64,000 nt of DNA, taken from Candidatus Barnesiella excrementigallinarum. GTDB lineage: Bacteria > Bacteroidota > Bacteroidia > Bacteroidales > Barnesiellaceae. A program made the translations under genes and the position numbers. The first letter of the stretch is position 1, and every line of letters starts with the position of its first letter. Shown here piece after piece: positions 9,068-18,456 of this stretch. The notes beneath the pieces were generated by a model that was not told the DNA's origin, searched no databases, and was given only the letters and a program-made list of their open reading frames with translations. The stretch spans positions 54,448 to 118,447 of the forward strand of contig DXFL01000029.1 in NCBI GenBank assembly GCA_019114445.1, read 5' to 3'.

Positions 9068-10204
9068 ATGTTTCCTGTCAGTCATTTCAATCAAACGACC
9101 ACTCCATTTTATTATTACGATAAAACAGTATTGAATAATACGTTGGCAAAACTTACCCGGTTGGCCGGCGAACGTGATTATCATATCCATTATGCCGTAA
9201 AGGCAAATGCCAATCCGGCGATTTTGCGCTTGATTGCCGCTTCGGGCGTAGGTGCCGATTGCGTGAGCGGGGGCGAAATAAAGGCCGCTTTGGAGGCTGG
9301 ATTCCCGGCTAAAAAAATTGTATTTGCCGGGGTCGGAAAAGCCGATTGGGAAATAGAATATGCGTTGGATAACAAAATATTCTGTTTTAATGTAGAGTCG
9401 GCCGAAGAGCTGGCCGTAATCGAAGAGTTGGCCAAGAAGAAAGAGAGCATTGCTTCGATTGCCTTACGGGTAAATCCCAATATAGATGCCCATACCCATG
9501 AATATATTACGACCGGGTTGACGGAAAATAAATTCGGAATACCCGTCGAAATGTTGGACGGCGTGTTCTCTCAAATACAAAATTATCCTCATATTCAATT
9601 AATAGGGTTGCATTTTCATATAGGTTCCCAAATATTGAATATGGAGGCTTTTGCTGCGCTCTGCAAACGGATAAATCGGTTGCAGGACGAACTGTCGAAG
9701 CAGAACATACAAGTAAAGCACATCAATGTAGGAGGCGGATTGGGTGTAGACTATGACGATCCCGATAAAAATCCCATACCCGATTTCGAGTCATATTTCA
9801 ACGTATTCCAACATAACTTGAACTTACGGGGAGGACAGCAACTGCATTTCGAATTGGGACGTTCTATCGTTTGCCAATGCGGCTCGTTAATTACAAAAGT
9901 ATTGTATGTGAAGAAATCGCTGACAAAACAATTTGTCATTGTCGATGCCGGTATGACCGATTTGATTCGTCCCGCTCTATATCAAGCCTACCACCGGATA
10001 GAAAATATCACTTCCGATATGGAAAAACGCCTTTACGATGTAGTGGGCCCCATTTGTGAATCGTCCGACTGTTTTGGAAAAGATGTTATGCTGAATGCAA
10101 CCCAAAGAGGCGATTTGATAGCGATCCGGTCGGCTGGGGCTTATGGCGAAATTATGGCTTCGCAGTACAATTGCAGGGCTTTACCCAGACATTTGATAGA
10201 ATAA
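9068..10204 (+). CDS. lysA: Diaminopimelate decarboxylase
   Basis: PLP enzyme converting meso-DAP to lysine, the final step. Fold type III barrel with the Schiff-base lysine K45 in YAVKANANP, the HFHIGSQI phosphate/PLP contact motif, and CESSD near the C terminus contributing across the dimer. The product from the ATG at 9068 is 378 residues; upstream codons in frame fall in the hairpin. Pairs functionally with lysC upstream and with dapF and dapL elsewhere in the window, giving most of an aminotransferase-type DAP route. Confidence 0.95.
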   Translation: MFPVSHFNQTTTPFYYYDKTVLNNTLAKLTRLAGERDYHIHYAVKANANPAILRLIAASGVGADCVSGGEIKAALEAGFPAKKIVFAGVGKADWEIEYALDNKIFCFNVESAEELAVIEELAKKKESIASIALRVNPNIDAHTHEYITTGLTENKFGIPVEMLDGVFSQIQNYPHIQLIGLHFHIGSQILNMEAFAALCKRINRLQDELSKQNIQVKHINVGGGLGVDYDDPDKNPIPDFESYFNVFQHNLNLRGGQQLHFELGRSIVCQCGSLITKVLYVKKSLTKQFVIVDAGMTDLIRPALYQAYHRIENITSDMEKRLYDVVGPICESSDCFGKDVMLNATQRGDLIAIRSAGAYGEIMASQYNCRALPRHLIE

Positions 10205-10249
10205 TAAAATTATTAACAATTTTTTTTATTTTTGTATTTAGAAAACCAT

Positions 10250-10257
10250 TATTTTTG
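10250..10257 (+). promoter_or_regulatory. -7 element of perR-rubrerythrin operon
   Basis: TATTTTTG fits TAnnTTTG. Upstream is a T-rich tract ending in TTTG (10231-10234), a weak -33 at a shorter than usual spacing. The predicted start near 10263 is just before the PerR-like box. Confidence 0.5.
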
Positions 10258-10268
10258 CGAGTACAAAA

Positions 10269-10283
10269 TTGTAATCATTACAA
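10269..10283 (+). promoter_or_regulatory. PerR-like operator
   Basis: TTGTAATCATTACAA is a perfect 7-1-7 inverted repeat that differs from the Bacillus PerR consensus TTATAATNATTATAA by one symmetric change. It lies between the -7 element and the ATG of the perR-type gene, where bound repressor would block transcription, so autorepression with peroxide-induced release is the natural reading. Confidence 0.75.
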
Positions 10284-10293
10284 ATAAAGAAAG

Positions 10294-10713
10294 ATGAAAG
10301 AATCGGCACAAGACAGACTACGTCGGTATAACATAAAACCATCGGTACAACGTATGGCGGTATTGGATTATTTAATGACCCACCATACTCACCCGACGGC
10401 CGACACCATATTTAACGCATTGTATTCGTCGATTCCGACTTTATCTAAGGCAACCGTATACAATACGTTGAATCTGTTGACCGAACAGGGAGTTATCCAA
10501 ATGATTACGATCGACGAAAAGAATGCTCGTTTCGATGCCCGGGAAACGCCTCATTTACATTTCAGGTGTTCTTGTTGCGGCGAAATATTCGATTTTGATT
10601 TACCCCCTTTGCAAATGGAGGCGTTGAAAGATTACGATATTTCCGATATACAAGTATATTGTAAAGGCGTATGTCCCACTTGTCAAAAGAAAACAAACAA
10701 CATTAACAACTAA
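10294..10713 (+). CDS. perR: PerR-type peroxide-sensing Fur-family repressor
   Basis: Metal-dependent repressor of 139 residues with a winged-helix N-terminal half. The structural zinc is bound by two CxxC pairs (C92/C95 and C127/C130). The regulatory metal site aligns with PerR: His33, Asp81, His87, His89 and Asp100; aspartate rather than glutamate at position 81 is the residue that favours the peroxide-sensing PerR type over Fur. A PerR-like box sits in its own leader and a rubrerythrin follows 12 bases downstream, which supports the oxidative-stress role. The assignment as PerR rather than Fur or Zur is inference from these residues and context. Confidence 0.85.
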   Translation: MKESAQDRLRRYNIKPSVQRMAVLDYLMTHHTHPTADTIFNALYSSIPTLSKATVYNTLNLLTEQGVIQMITIDEKNARFDARETPHLHFRCSCCGEIFDFDLPPLQMEALKDYDISDIQVYCKGVCPTCQKKTNNINN

Positions 10714-10725
10714 AAATAACGAATT

Positions 10726-11274
10726 ATGAAAAAGTTTATTTGCACAGTATGCGGTTATGTTCACGAAGGTGACGAAGCTCCTGAATTTTGCCCTCAATGT
10801 AAACAACCCCGTTCGAAATTCAAAGAACTGGTAGAATCGGATGCGCTTGATTTTGTAACCGAACATCATATTGGCGACGGTGTCGTTGAAGATGCCGAAG
10901 TTATGGAAGGACTTAAAGCTCACTTTATGGGCGAATGCACCGAAGTAGGTATGTATTTGGCAATGAGCCGTCAGGCCGATCGCGAAGGTTATCCCGAAAT
11001 AGCCGAGGCTTTCAAACGCTATGCTTGGGAAGAGGCCGAACACGCTTCGAAATTTGCCGAGCTGTTGGGCGAGGTAGTATGGAATACCGAAAAGAATGTG
11101 AAAGCCCGTATGGAAGCCGAGAGCGGAGCTTGCGCCGATAAAATGCGTATTGCCAAACGTGCCAAAGAACTGGGTTACGATGCTATCCACGATACGGTTC
11201 ACGAAATGGCCAAAGACGAGGCTCGTCACGGTAAAGGTTTCGAAGGTTTGTACAACCGCTTCTTCAAGAAATAA
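10726..11274 (+). CDS. Reverse-type rubrerythrin (NADH peroxidase component)
   Basis: Diiron peroxide-detoxifying protein of anaerobes. The rubredoxin-like iron site is at the N terminus (C6, C9, C22, C25), the reverse of classical rubrerythrin, and a four-helix ferritin-like domain follows with Glu70, E103-x2-H106 and E165-x2-H168 as diiron ligands. The 182-residue length is typical. It is the second gene after the perR-type repressor under a PerR-like box, so it should be induced by peroxide, and it is followed by a terminator. It reduces hydrogen peroxide using electrons from NADH via rubredoxin-type partners (family knowledge). Confidence 0.92.
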   Translation: MKKFICTVCGYVHEGDEAPEFCPQCKQPRSKFKELVESDALDFVTEHHIGDGVVEDAEVMEGLKAHFMGECTEVGMYLAMSRQADREGYPEIAEAFKRYAWEEAEHASKFAELLGEVVWNTEKNVKARMEAESGACADKMRIAKRAKELGYDAIHDTVHEMAKDEARHGKGFEGLYNRFFKK

Positions 11275-11296
11275 AAACACGACCTTAACGATAGAT

Positions 11297-11326
11297 AAAG
11301 GCGATCCACTGTGGTGGGTTGCCTTT
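11297..11326 (+). terminator. Terminator after rubrerythrin
   Basis: AAAGGCGATCCAC pairs with GTGGGTTGCCTTT (two non-Watson-Crick positions) around a 4-nt loop, followed by TCTTGTC. Located 23 bases after the rubrerythrin stop. Confidence 0.7.
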
Positions 11327-11334
11327 TCTTGTCT

Positions 11335-11366
11335 ATTGCCCATTATTGTAAAAATCGTTATCTTTG
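11335..11366 (+). promoter_or_regulatory. Upstream promoter of lepA
   Basis: ATTG (11335-11338) and TATCTTTG (11359-11366) with 20 bp spacing. It gives a leader of about 80 bases. Confidence 0.5.
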
Positions 11367-11394
11367 TAACCGGGTTTGTGAAACTTGGTTTTCA

Positions 11395-11426
11395 TTTGCT
11401 ACTGCCCTAACATTTCGCTATCTTTG
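11395..11426 (+). promoter_or_regulatory. Proximal promoter of lepA
   Basis: TTTG (11395-11398) and TATCTTTG (11419-11426) with 20 bp spacing, an exact Bacteroidetes consensus 60 bp downstream of a similar one. Leader of about 18 bases. Confidence 0.7.
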
Positions 11427-11449
11427 CGCACATTATCAGATTTATTTCA

Positions 11450-13237
11450 ATGAAAAATATACGCAACTTTTGCATTATCGCACATATAGACCACGGGAAG
11501 AGTACTTTGGCCGATCGTTTGCTGGAATATACCAAAACGATTGCCGAAAAAGATTTGCAGGACCAAGTCCTCGACAACATGGATTTGGAACGCGAACGCG
11601 GTATTACCATCAAGAGCCATGCCATACAAATGGAGTATGTTTATCAAGGAGAAAAATATATTCTTAACTTGATTGACACTCCGGGACACGTGGATTTCTC
11701 GTACGAGGTTTCCCGTTCTATTGCCGCTTGCGAAGGTGCTTTGCTCATTGTTGATGCTTCGCAGGGAATACAAGCGCAGACTATCTCCAACCTGTACATG
11801 GCCATTGAACACGATTTGGAAATCATACCGGTAGTCAATAAAGTCGATTTGGAGAGCGCCCGTCCCGATGAAGTAGAGGACCAGATAATCGATTTGTTGG
11901 GGTGCAAACGTGAAGAGATCATACGTGCCAGCGGTAAAACCGGACAAGGTGTAGAAGAGATTCTCGCGGCCATTATCGAGCGGGTGAATCCGCCACAAGG
12001 CGATGTGGATGCTCCGCTGCAATGCCTTATTTTCGACTCGGTATTTAATTCATTCCGGGGAATTATCGCTTATTTCAAAATATGCAATGGCCGTATCAGG
12101 ACCGGCGACAAGGTAAAGTTTGTGGCTACCGGCAAGGAGTATGAGGCCGATGAGATAGGAGTGCTTAAATTGGACATGATTCCGCGCCAAGAGTTGTTGG
12201 CAGGTGATGTAGGATATATTATTTCGGGCATAAAAACCTCGCGGGAAGTAAAGGTGGGCGATACGATTACCCACATCGAGCGTCCGTGTTCGGCAGCCAT
12301 CGACGGCTTCGAGGAGGTTAAGCCTATGGTGTTTGCTGGTGTATATCCTATTGAAACCGAGGATTTTGAGAATTTGCGCTCTTCGTTGGAGAAATTGCAA
12401 CTGAACGATGCTTCACTAACCTTCCAGCCCGAATCGTCGGCTGCATTGGGATTTGGTTTCCGGTGCGGATTTTTAGGGTTGCTGCACATGGAGATTGTTC
12501 AGGAGCGGTTGGATCGAGAATTCAATATGGACGTGATTACCACTGTGCCTAACGTGTCGTATAAAGTATATGACAAGAAGGGTGGAATGGTCGAAGTGCA
12601 CAATCCGTCGGGATTGCCCGATCCTACATTGATAGACCATATAGAAGAGCCTTATATCAGAGCGTCGGTTATTACTTCGACCGACTATATAGGCCCTATC
12701 ATGACCCTGTGTTTGGGTAAACGCGGCGAACTGGTAAAGCAGGAGTATATTTCGGGCAATCGGGTAGAGATTATCTACGATATGCCTTTGGGCGAAATCG
12801 TTATCGATTTCTATGATAAATTGAAGAGTATATCGAAAGGATATGCTTCGTTTGACTACCACATTCACGATTTCAGAGAATCCAAACTGGTGAAACTCGA
12901 TATTCTGTTGAATGGCGAATCGGTCGATGCCTTGTCGACGCTGACCCATGTGGATAATGCCGTTACATTTGGCCGGAGAATGTGTGAGAAATTGAAAGAG
13001 CTTATTCCCCGACAGCAATTCGAAATTGCCATTCAAGCTGCCATTGGAGCTAAAATTATTGCCCGTGAAACCATTAAGCCGGTGCGGAAAGATGTTACCG
13101 CAAAGTGTTACGGCGGTGATATAAGCCGTAAACGGAAACTGTTGGAAAAACAGAAAAGGGGTAAAAAACGCATGAAACAAATTGGCTCTGTTGAAGTTCC
13201 CCAAAAGGCATTTTTGGCAGTGTTGAAGCTCGATTAG
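11450..13237 (+). CDS. lepA: Elongation factor 4 (LepA)
   Basis: Ribosome-associated GTPase that back-translocates or remodels stalled ribosomes and helps ribosome assembly. It has 595 residues, the normal length. The GTP motifs are AHIDHGKST near the N terminus, DTPGH (switch II), and NKVDLE; domains II, III, V and the LepA-specific C-terminal domain follow, ending in the basic [11 protein letters not shown] region. Its own two tandem promoters precede it. Stands alone; nhaA follows after 78 bases. Confidence 0.97.
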   Translation: MKNIRNFCIIAHIDHGKSTLADRLLEYTKTIAEKDLQDQVLDNMDLERERGITIKSHAIQMEYVYQGEKYILNLIDTPGHVDFSYEVSRSIAACEGALLIVDASQGIQAQTISNLYMAIEHDLEIIPVVNKVDLESARPDEVEDQIIDLLGCKREEIIRASGKTGQGVEEILAAIIERVNPPQGDVDAPLQCLIFDSVFNSFRGIIAYFKICNGRIRTGDKVKFVATGKEYEADEIGVLKLDMIPRQELLAGDVGYIISGIKTSREVKVGDTITHIERPCSAAIDGFEEVKPMVFAGVYPIETEDFENLRSSLEKLQLNDASLTFQPESSAALGFGFRCGFLGLLHMEIVQERLDREFNMDVITTVPNVSYKVYDKKGGMVEVHNPSGLPDPTLIDHIEEPYIRASVITSTDYIGPIMTLCLGKRGELVKQEYISGNRVEIIYDMPLGEIVIDFYDKLKSISKGYASFDYHIHDFRESKLVKLDILLNGESVDALSTLTHVDNAVTFGRRMCEKLKELIPRQQFEIAIQAAIGAKIIARETIKPVRKDVTAKCYGGDISRKRKLLEKQKRGKKRMKQIGSVEVPQKAFLAVLKLD

Positions 13238-13315
13238 TCAAACTTTTTTCTCGTTTCGATGGCAGGACAAAAACTGTAAAGGGGATTTTTTGTTTAAACT
13301 TAAAATACACGATAT

Positions 13316-14665
13316 ATGGACAGCTTATATGCCATTAAAAAGTCTATTAAAAACTATGCCAGTGGAGGTAATGTACTTATTATAGCTACACTGTTGGCTT
13401 TTATTATTGCCAATTCGCCGTTGGCCGATATTTACTTTTCGTGGTGGGCACAGCCCATATCCTTGCAGTTGGGCAATTTCAATTTGTTCAGTCATGGAGG
13501 GGAGCCTATGACTGTCATGGCGTTTATCAACGATGCTTTGATGGCCATCTTTTTCTTTACCATCGGACTTGAAATAAAACGCGAAGTACTGGTGGGGGAG
13601 TTGACCTCTATTAAACAGGCGTTGCTCCCGATTGTGGCGGCCATAGGCGGAATGGTTATTCCGGTTTTGCTTTTCGTATATATAGGGCAAGGGAGCGACT
13701 ATTTAAGAGGTAGCGCCATACCTATGGCTACCGATATAGCGTTTTCATTGGGCGTTTTGGCCATGTTGGGGAAGAGGGTACCCATATCGTTAAAGATTTT
13801 TCTTACCACGTTGGCTGTTGTCGATGACATCGGCGGTATTTTGGTTATTGCTTTTTTCTATTCTACCCACATCGAGATTTCCTATCTGCTTTATGCCGCA
13901 GGTGTATTTGCCGTTTTGTTGATCGGCGGTCGTGCAGGCGTCAATAGTAAAATGTTTTATTTCATATTGGGGGGTATCGTTTGGTTTTTCTTCCTCAATT
14001 CGGGGATTCACCCCACAATCGCCGGGGTGCTGGTGGCATTTTGTATTCCGGCCAAACCGGTGCTGGCCACTTCGCATTTTATCAGTATAATCCGAAAAGA
14101 GATTGTTAATTTCCCTCAGGAACAGTTTAACGACGATAACGACAATTCGATAATGCTTTCGAAGGAGCAGATAAACTGCTTAAAAAGTATAGAATCGGCT
14201 TCGGATAAGGTGATTAGTCCTTTGCAGGATTTGGAAGATACCTTGCACCCTTTGATCAATTATTTGATTATTCCCTTGTTTGCTTTTGCCAATGCCGGTA
14301 TCGTATTGTCGGGGATAGAAATTTCGTCGTTATTCACCGGTATTAGCTTAGCTGTTTTTGTCGGATTGGTGGCCGGGAAATTCTTGGGAATATTCCTCTC
14401 GTCGTGGGCGGTAATCAAATTGAAGATAGTGCCTATGCCGGCTCGTGCCACATGGAAGTCGCTGGCGGCAGTATCGATGTTGGGGGGTATAGGGTTTACC
14501 GTATCGCTCTTTATTGCCAATCTCTCTTTCGGGAATATGGGACCCGAAGGGGCCGAGTTGTTGGAACACGCGAAATTGGGTATTGTTATGGGATCGCTTG
14601 TTTCGGGGATTTTGGGATATGTTTTGCTTGACCTGTTTTTACCGAAACAAGAGGTGGGCGAGTAA
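13316..14665 (+). CDS. nhaA: Na+/H+ antiporter NhaA
   Basis: Inner-membrane sodium/proton exchanger for pH and sodium balance. The protein is 449 residues with about twelve hydrophobic segments. The paired aspartates of the ion site are seen in the motif VVDDIGGI, and PMATDIAFSLG and the GGIGFTVSLFIANLSF stretch are family hallmarks. A charged insert at about 270-300 is longer than in E. coli NhaA. It is convergent with the Lol-type permease gene, with only seven bases between stops and no obvious hairpin. Confidence 0.94.
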   Translation: MDSLYAIKKSIKNYASGGNVLIIATLLAFIIANSPLADIYFSWWAQPISLQLGNFNLFSHGGEPMTVMAFINDALMAIFFFTIGLEIKREVLVGELTSIKQALLPIVAAIGGMVIPVLLFVYIGQGSDYLRGSAIPMATDIAFSLGVLAMLGKRVPISLKIFLTTLAVVDDIGGILVIAFFYSTHIEISYLLYAAGVFAVLLIGGRAGVNSKMFYFILGGIVWFFFLNSGIHPTIAGVLVAFCIPAKPVLATSHFISIIRKEIVNFPQEQFNDDNDNSIMLSKEQINCLKSIESASDKVISPLQDLEDTLHPLINYLIIPLFAFANAGIVLSGIEISSLFTGISLAVFVGLVAGKFLGIFLSSWAVIKLKIVPMPARATWKSLAAVSMLGGIGFTVSLFIANLSFGNMGPEGAELLEHAKLGIVMGSLVSGILGYVLLDLFLPKQEVGE

Positions 14666-14672
14666 GTCGCCG

Positions 14673-15920
14673 CTATTCGAATTTTATGGATTTAGCCGGA
14701 CGGATAAGTGCCACTAAATAGGAGGGAACTATCAGCATGAGTACCGATACGACCATGCACCCTACATTGAGCCATAAAATATACCACGGATTTATTTCGA
14801 TGGGTACATAGGGTACGTAATAGGCTTCGGGATTGAGCTTTATGATATGAAACTGTTGTTGCAGCAAACATAAGGTTATCCCGATGATGTTGCCCCAAAT
14901 CATGCCTTTCCCAACCAAAAAGGTAGATACATACAGAAATATTTGTCGGATAGAGGTGTTATTGGCTCCCAGGGCTTTCAATACCCCTATCATATTGGCC
15001 CGTTCCAAAATAATGATGAGTAGACCCGAAATCATGGTAAAGCCCGAAACGGCAGCCATGAGAATAAGGATAATCCATACATTCATGTCGAGTAAATCGA
15101 GCCACCCGAAAAAGATGGGATTCAGTGTGCGAATGGATTGGGGGTAGTAGTGTGTCCCGTAGTCGTCGGGGCGGTCGATGAGTTGTACGTAGAGGTCGTA
15201 CGCGATATCGTCTGTTTGGTCAAAATCGTTTACCAGTAATTCTATTTCGCTGTATTGGTCGGCATTCCAGTTATTCAACCGCTGGACGTGCCGCACATCG
15301 CCGATAATTAAAAGTTTGTCGTAATCCAAGAAATCGGTTTGGTATATTCCTGAGATTGTGAATCGGCGGGCTCGTACTTGATCCTGCACGAAATAGCAGT
15401 ATATTTTGTCACCGATGTGCAGGTTTAATTTATCGGCAATAAATTTCGAGACAAGAACCTCGTTGGAGGTTGCAGAGTCGCTCAAAGCGGGTAAAGCTCC
15501 GTCGACTAAATATTTATCGAAAAACGACCAGTTATAGCCGACCGGGACCCCTTTCAGTGCAACGCCCATAAAATCGCTGTCGGTTTTGATCATGCCCAGT
15601 TTGGTGCCGACGGGATCTATTTGTTTAATGCCGTCGTGTGCCGCCAATACATCGTGTAAACTGTCGGTATATTGGATAGGCTGTTTTTCGTAAGTCATGT
15701 TATTGTCGAACGAGGTAATTTGAATGTGGGCCCCGAATCCCACAACCTTATTGCGGATTTCCTGTTTGAATCCGATAACAATCGCTACCGATAATATCAT
15801 GACAGCCAATCCCAATGCCACCCCGGCTACCGCCACACGTATGGCCGGCGGGGTAGCCTTTTTTCGATTGTGTTTATCGAAATGGATACGATTGGCAATA
15901 TATAATTTCCAATTATTCAT
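14673..15920 (-). CDS. Lol-type (LolC/E, FtsX/MacB-like) ABC transporter permease
   Basis: Inner-membrane permease of the MacB/FtsX superfamily; resembles LolC/LolE, which release lipoproteins to the LolA carrier. It shows one N-terminal helix near 30-50, a large periplasmic region to about 270, and three C-terminal helices. I choose the ATG at 15920 (415 residues), which overlaps nothing essential; an in-frame TTG at 15926 also exists. The start lies inside the last codons' region of the upstream aminotransferase gene (stop 15913-15915), so the two overlap by eight bases and are coupled. The LolD-type ATPase is not adjacent, so LolC/E identity is inferred. Confidence 0.8.
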   Translation of the reverse strand: MNNWKLYIANRIHFDKHNRKKATPPAIRVAVAGVALGLAVMILSVAIVIGFKQEIRNKVVGFGAHIQITSFDNNMTYEKQPIQYTDSLHDVLAAHDGIKQIDPVGTKLGMIKTDSDFMGVALKGVPVGYNWSFFDKYLVDGALPALSDSATSNEVLVSKFIADKLNLHIGDKIYCYFVQDQVRARRFTISGIYQTDFLDYDKLLIIGDVRHVQRLNNWNADQYSEIELLVNDFDQTDDIAYDLYVQLIDRPDDYGTHYYPQSIRTLNPIFFGWLDLLDMNVWIILILMAAVSGFTMISGLLIIILERANMIGVLKALGANNTSIRQIFLYVSTFLVGKGMIWGNIIGITLCLLQQQFHIIKLNPEAYYVPYVPIEINPWYILWLNVGCMVVSVLMLIVPSYLVALIRPAKSIKFE

Positions 15921-17118
15921 CGGCAATACGTCCGGGATATGCCTCCAATGCTTTTCGTAATACTATAAGAGCTTTGGCCAATTCTTCTTTTTCAAGTACA
16001 TAGGCGATACGGACCTCGTTTTTCCCCAATCCGGGAGTGGTGTAAAATCCCGAAGCCGGAGCCATAAAGACGGTTTGTCCTTCGTATTCGAATTTGGACA
16101 GACACCATTCGCAAAATTTATCGGCGTCGTCGACCGGGAGTTTGGCTACGGTATAAAATGCACCCATCGGGATAGGGGAGTAGCAGCCCGGTATGCGGTT
16201 AAGGCCGTCGATCAAGAATTTACGGCGCTCTACATATTCGTTGTAGGTCGAGAGCATATAACTTTCGGGGGCATCGATAGAGGCTTCGGCAATAATCTGT
16301 CCGATGAGCGGCGGGCTGAGGCGGGCTTGGCAAAATTTCATTACATTCTTTTTCAGCTCTTTATGCCGTGTAATTAAAGCCCCTATACGAATGCCGCATT
16401 CGCTGTATCGTTTCGAAACCGAGTCTATCAGTACCACTTGGTTTTCGATTCCTTCCAAATGAAACGCCGAGATATAAGGCGCACCGGTGTAACAAAATTC
16501 GCGGTACACTTCGTCGGAGAAGAGGAACAAATCGTATTTTTTTACCAAATCGCGTATTTGGTTCATCTCCTTTTGGGTATAGAGATATCCGGTGGGATTA
16601 TTGGGATTGCATATCAAAATGGCTTTTGTCTTGGGAGTTATCAAGGCTTCGAATTTTTCGACCGAAGGGAGGGCAAAACCCTCTTCGATGGACGAAGGCA
16701 AAGTCTTGATAACAGCTCCCGCCGAAATGGCAAATGCCATATAGTTGGCATAGGCCGGTTCGGGGACAATAATCTCATCGCCGGGATCGAGGCAGGCCAT
16801 AAACGAGAATAACACCGCCTCGGAACCTCCCGTTGTAATGATAATATCGTCGGTTGTGACATGAATGTTGAACCGTTCGTAATATTGGACCAACTTCTCC
16901 CGAAGGCTTTTTATTCCTTCGCTGGGGCTGTATTCCAATGTCTTTCGATCGATATGTTGCAATGCATCTAATCCTTCTTGCGGAGTAGGGAGATCGGGTT
17001 GTCCAATGTTGAGATGAAAAACTTTTATTCCCTTTTCTTTTGCTTTATTGGCAAGAGGAACCAGTTTCCGTATAGGTGAGGCCGGCATGATTTCGCCTCT
17101 ATGAGAGATAGTAGGCAT
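15913..17118 (-). CDS. Class I/II PLP-dependent aminotransferase
   Basis: Fold-type I aminotransferase, 401 residues, related to aspartate/aromatic aminotransferases. The PLP lysine is in the SVSKRYSECGIRIG motif; NPNNPTGYLY and SDEVYREF carry the Asn and Asp-x2-Tyr that hold PLP. The substrate is not evident from sequence; aspartate or branched/aromatic amino acids are the usual possibilities. First gene of a two-gene operon with the Lol-type permease. A TATCTTTG -7 match lies at 17157-17164 on the minus strand. Confidence 0.85.
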   Translation of the reverse strand: MPTISHRGEIMPASPIRKLVPLANKAKEKGIKVFHLNIGQPDLPTPQEGLDALQHIDRKTLEYSPSEGIKSLREKLVQYYERFNIHVTTDDIIITTGGSEAVLFSFMACLDPGDEIIVPEPAYANYMAFAISAGAVIKTLPSSIEEGFALPSVEKFEALITPKTKAILICNPNNPTGYLYTQKEMNQIRDLVKKYDLFLFSDEVYREFCYTGAPYISAFHLEGIENQVVLIDSVSKRYSECGIRIGALITRHKELKKNVMKFCQARLSPPLIGQIIAEASIDAPESYMLSTYNEYVERRKFLIDGLNRIPGCYSPIPMGAFYTVAKLPVDDADKFCEWCLSKFEYEGQTVFMAPASGFYTTPGLGKNEVRIAYVLEKEELAKALIVLRKALEAYPGRIADE

Positions 17119-17156
17119 ATTTTATTCTTACTACTAAATTACAAGTTTTTAAGTCG

Positions 17157-17164
17157 CAAAGATA
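17157..17164 (-). promoter_or_regulatory. Putative -7 element for aminotransferase operon
   Basis: The minus strand reads TATCTTTG, about 39 bases before the ATG at 17118. The -33 region is weak. Confidence 0.5.
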
Positions 17165-17389
17165 ACAAAAGTCGTGTAAAAACAGTCGTATTTTTAAGAG
17201 AATAATATAGATTCCGATTTTTTGTAATAATCGGGTAGAGAAATGGGATAATAATTTTATAGAATAATTCCAAAACATATATGCATCGAATATCGTTCAT
17301 TTTTCGTGGGTTATCGGTGTGGTTGCAAAGGCCTTTGACACTCCTGTCATATTTCCCTAACAGGGAGATAATAAATAGAACAAATTTTG

Positions 17390-17397
17390 TATATTTG
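17390..17397 (+). promoter_or_regulatory. Putative -7 element for Yip1-like gene and smpB
   Basis: TATATTTG matches TAnnTTTG, about 27 bases before the ATG at 17424. No clear -33. Confidence 0.5.
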
Positions 17398-17423
17398 CCA
17401 TCTAAATAAATATCGCAAGGTTT

Positions 17424-17984
17424 ATGAATGATTTGAAGCATCTTTTATTGCTTATGATTTTTCCCGAACGGACGTGGCAAAAAATGGATAAGGCGCCGTG
17501 TGCGACCCAAACATTTTTAAATCAGTTCCTATATCCGTTAATGGGAATGACAGCGGTAGTAGTTTTTTTGAGCTATTTTTTTCATGATATAACTTTGTCG
17601 AGAGCTCTGCAATTGGCCATTATAGAGTTCGTGAAATTTTTTGGCGGATTCTACGCATTGGTTTATGTGATGAAATATTTCTCGACCTATTTATTGGAGG
17701 TCTTGCAACCCGAATCGCGCATAAAACATTTTGTCGGATACAATTTGGGATTGTATATGCTGTTTGATATCTGTATTTCGATTATTCGTTTTTTCATAGA
17801 TGTCCCGGCTATCGTCGATTTTTTACCGCTGTTATTGGCCTATGTGATTTGGAATAGCCAAAAATACATGGACATACCCGAGGAAAAGAGTATCTTGTAT
17901 GTAGTGGCTACAACGATCTTATTCCTTGCCATTCCTTTGACCATACAAAAAACGCTCTACTTTTTAATGCCCGGTTTGATATAA
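17424..17984 (+). CDS. Yip1-family-like integral membrane protein, function unknown
   Basis: 186 residues with five hydrophobic segments and a short cytoplasmic start containing the FPERTWQKM stretch typical of bacterial Yip1-domain proteins. No catalytic motif is visible. It precedes smpB by 19 bases, so they are likely co-transcribed. Identity with the Yip1 group is based on layout and a short motif, not a full alignment. Confidence 0.6.
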   Translation: MNDLKHLLLLMIFPERTWQKMDKAPCATQTFLNQFLYPLMGMTAVVVFLSYFFHDITLSRALQLAIIEFVKFFGGFYALVYVMKYFSTYLLEVLQPESRIKHFVGYNLGLYMLFDICISIIRFFIDVPAIVDFLPLLLAYVIWNSQKYMDIPEEKSILYVVATTILFLAIPLTIQKTLYFLMPGLI

Positions 17985-18003
17985 ACTTAATCGATACGAG
18001 AAG

Positions 18004-18456
18004 ATGAAACTACCACAGATAAATATAAAAAATAAAAGAGCCTCGTTCGATTATGAGTTGCTCGACACGTTTAATGCGGGGATTGTACTGTCTGGTACCG
18101 AAATAAAGTCGATTCGTTTGGGAAAAGCCGGATTGACCGACTCTTTTTGTTATGTCAATAATGGGGAGATTTGGATTAAAAATATGTATATCGCCGAATA
18201 CTTTTATGGTTCATACAACAATCACTCTTCCCGACGAGACCGCAAACTGTTGCTGACGCACAAGGAGATTCAAAAGATAGACCGGGCCGCCAAAGAGTCG
18301 GGGTTCTCGATTATTCCTACACGTGTGTTTATAAACGACAAGGGCTTGGCTAAGGTGACAATTGCCATCGCTAAGGGTAAGAAGGAATACGACAAGCGCG
18401 ATTCTATCAAGGAGCGTGAGGATAAACGCCAAATGGATAGAATGTTTAAGCATTGA
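18004..18456 (+). CDS. smpB: SsrA-binding protein SmpB
   Basis: Binds tmRNA and delivers it to ribosomes stalled on broken messages. The 150 residues match the normal length. Hallmarks are [28 protein letters not shown] beta-barrel start, IRxGKA stretch, and the basic C-terminal tail [20 protein letters not shown] that mimics an mRNA helix. It shares its transcript with the Yip1-like gene and its last eleven bases overlap in antisense with the convergent methyltransferase gene. Confidence 0.97.
   Translation: MKLPQINIKNKRASFDYELLDTFNAGIVLSGTEIKSIRLGKAGLTDSFCYVNNGEIWIKNMYIAEYFYGSYNNHSSRRDRKLLLTHKEIQKIDRAAKESGFSIIPTRVFINDKGLAKVTIAIAKGKKEYDKRDSIKEREDKRQMDRMFKH

Larger units (their letters stand above)
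17119..17423. other. Divergent intergenic region, aminotransferase / Yip1-like gene
   Basis: About 305 bases, AT-rich, no credible gene. It holds putative -7 elements for both flanking genes (17157-17164 minus, TATCTTTG; 17390-17397 plus, TATATTTG) and a small imperfect dyad TTTCCCTAACAGGGAGA (about 17352-17368) of unknown meaning. Confidence 0.6.
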
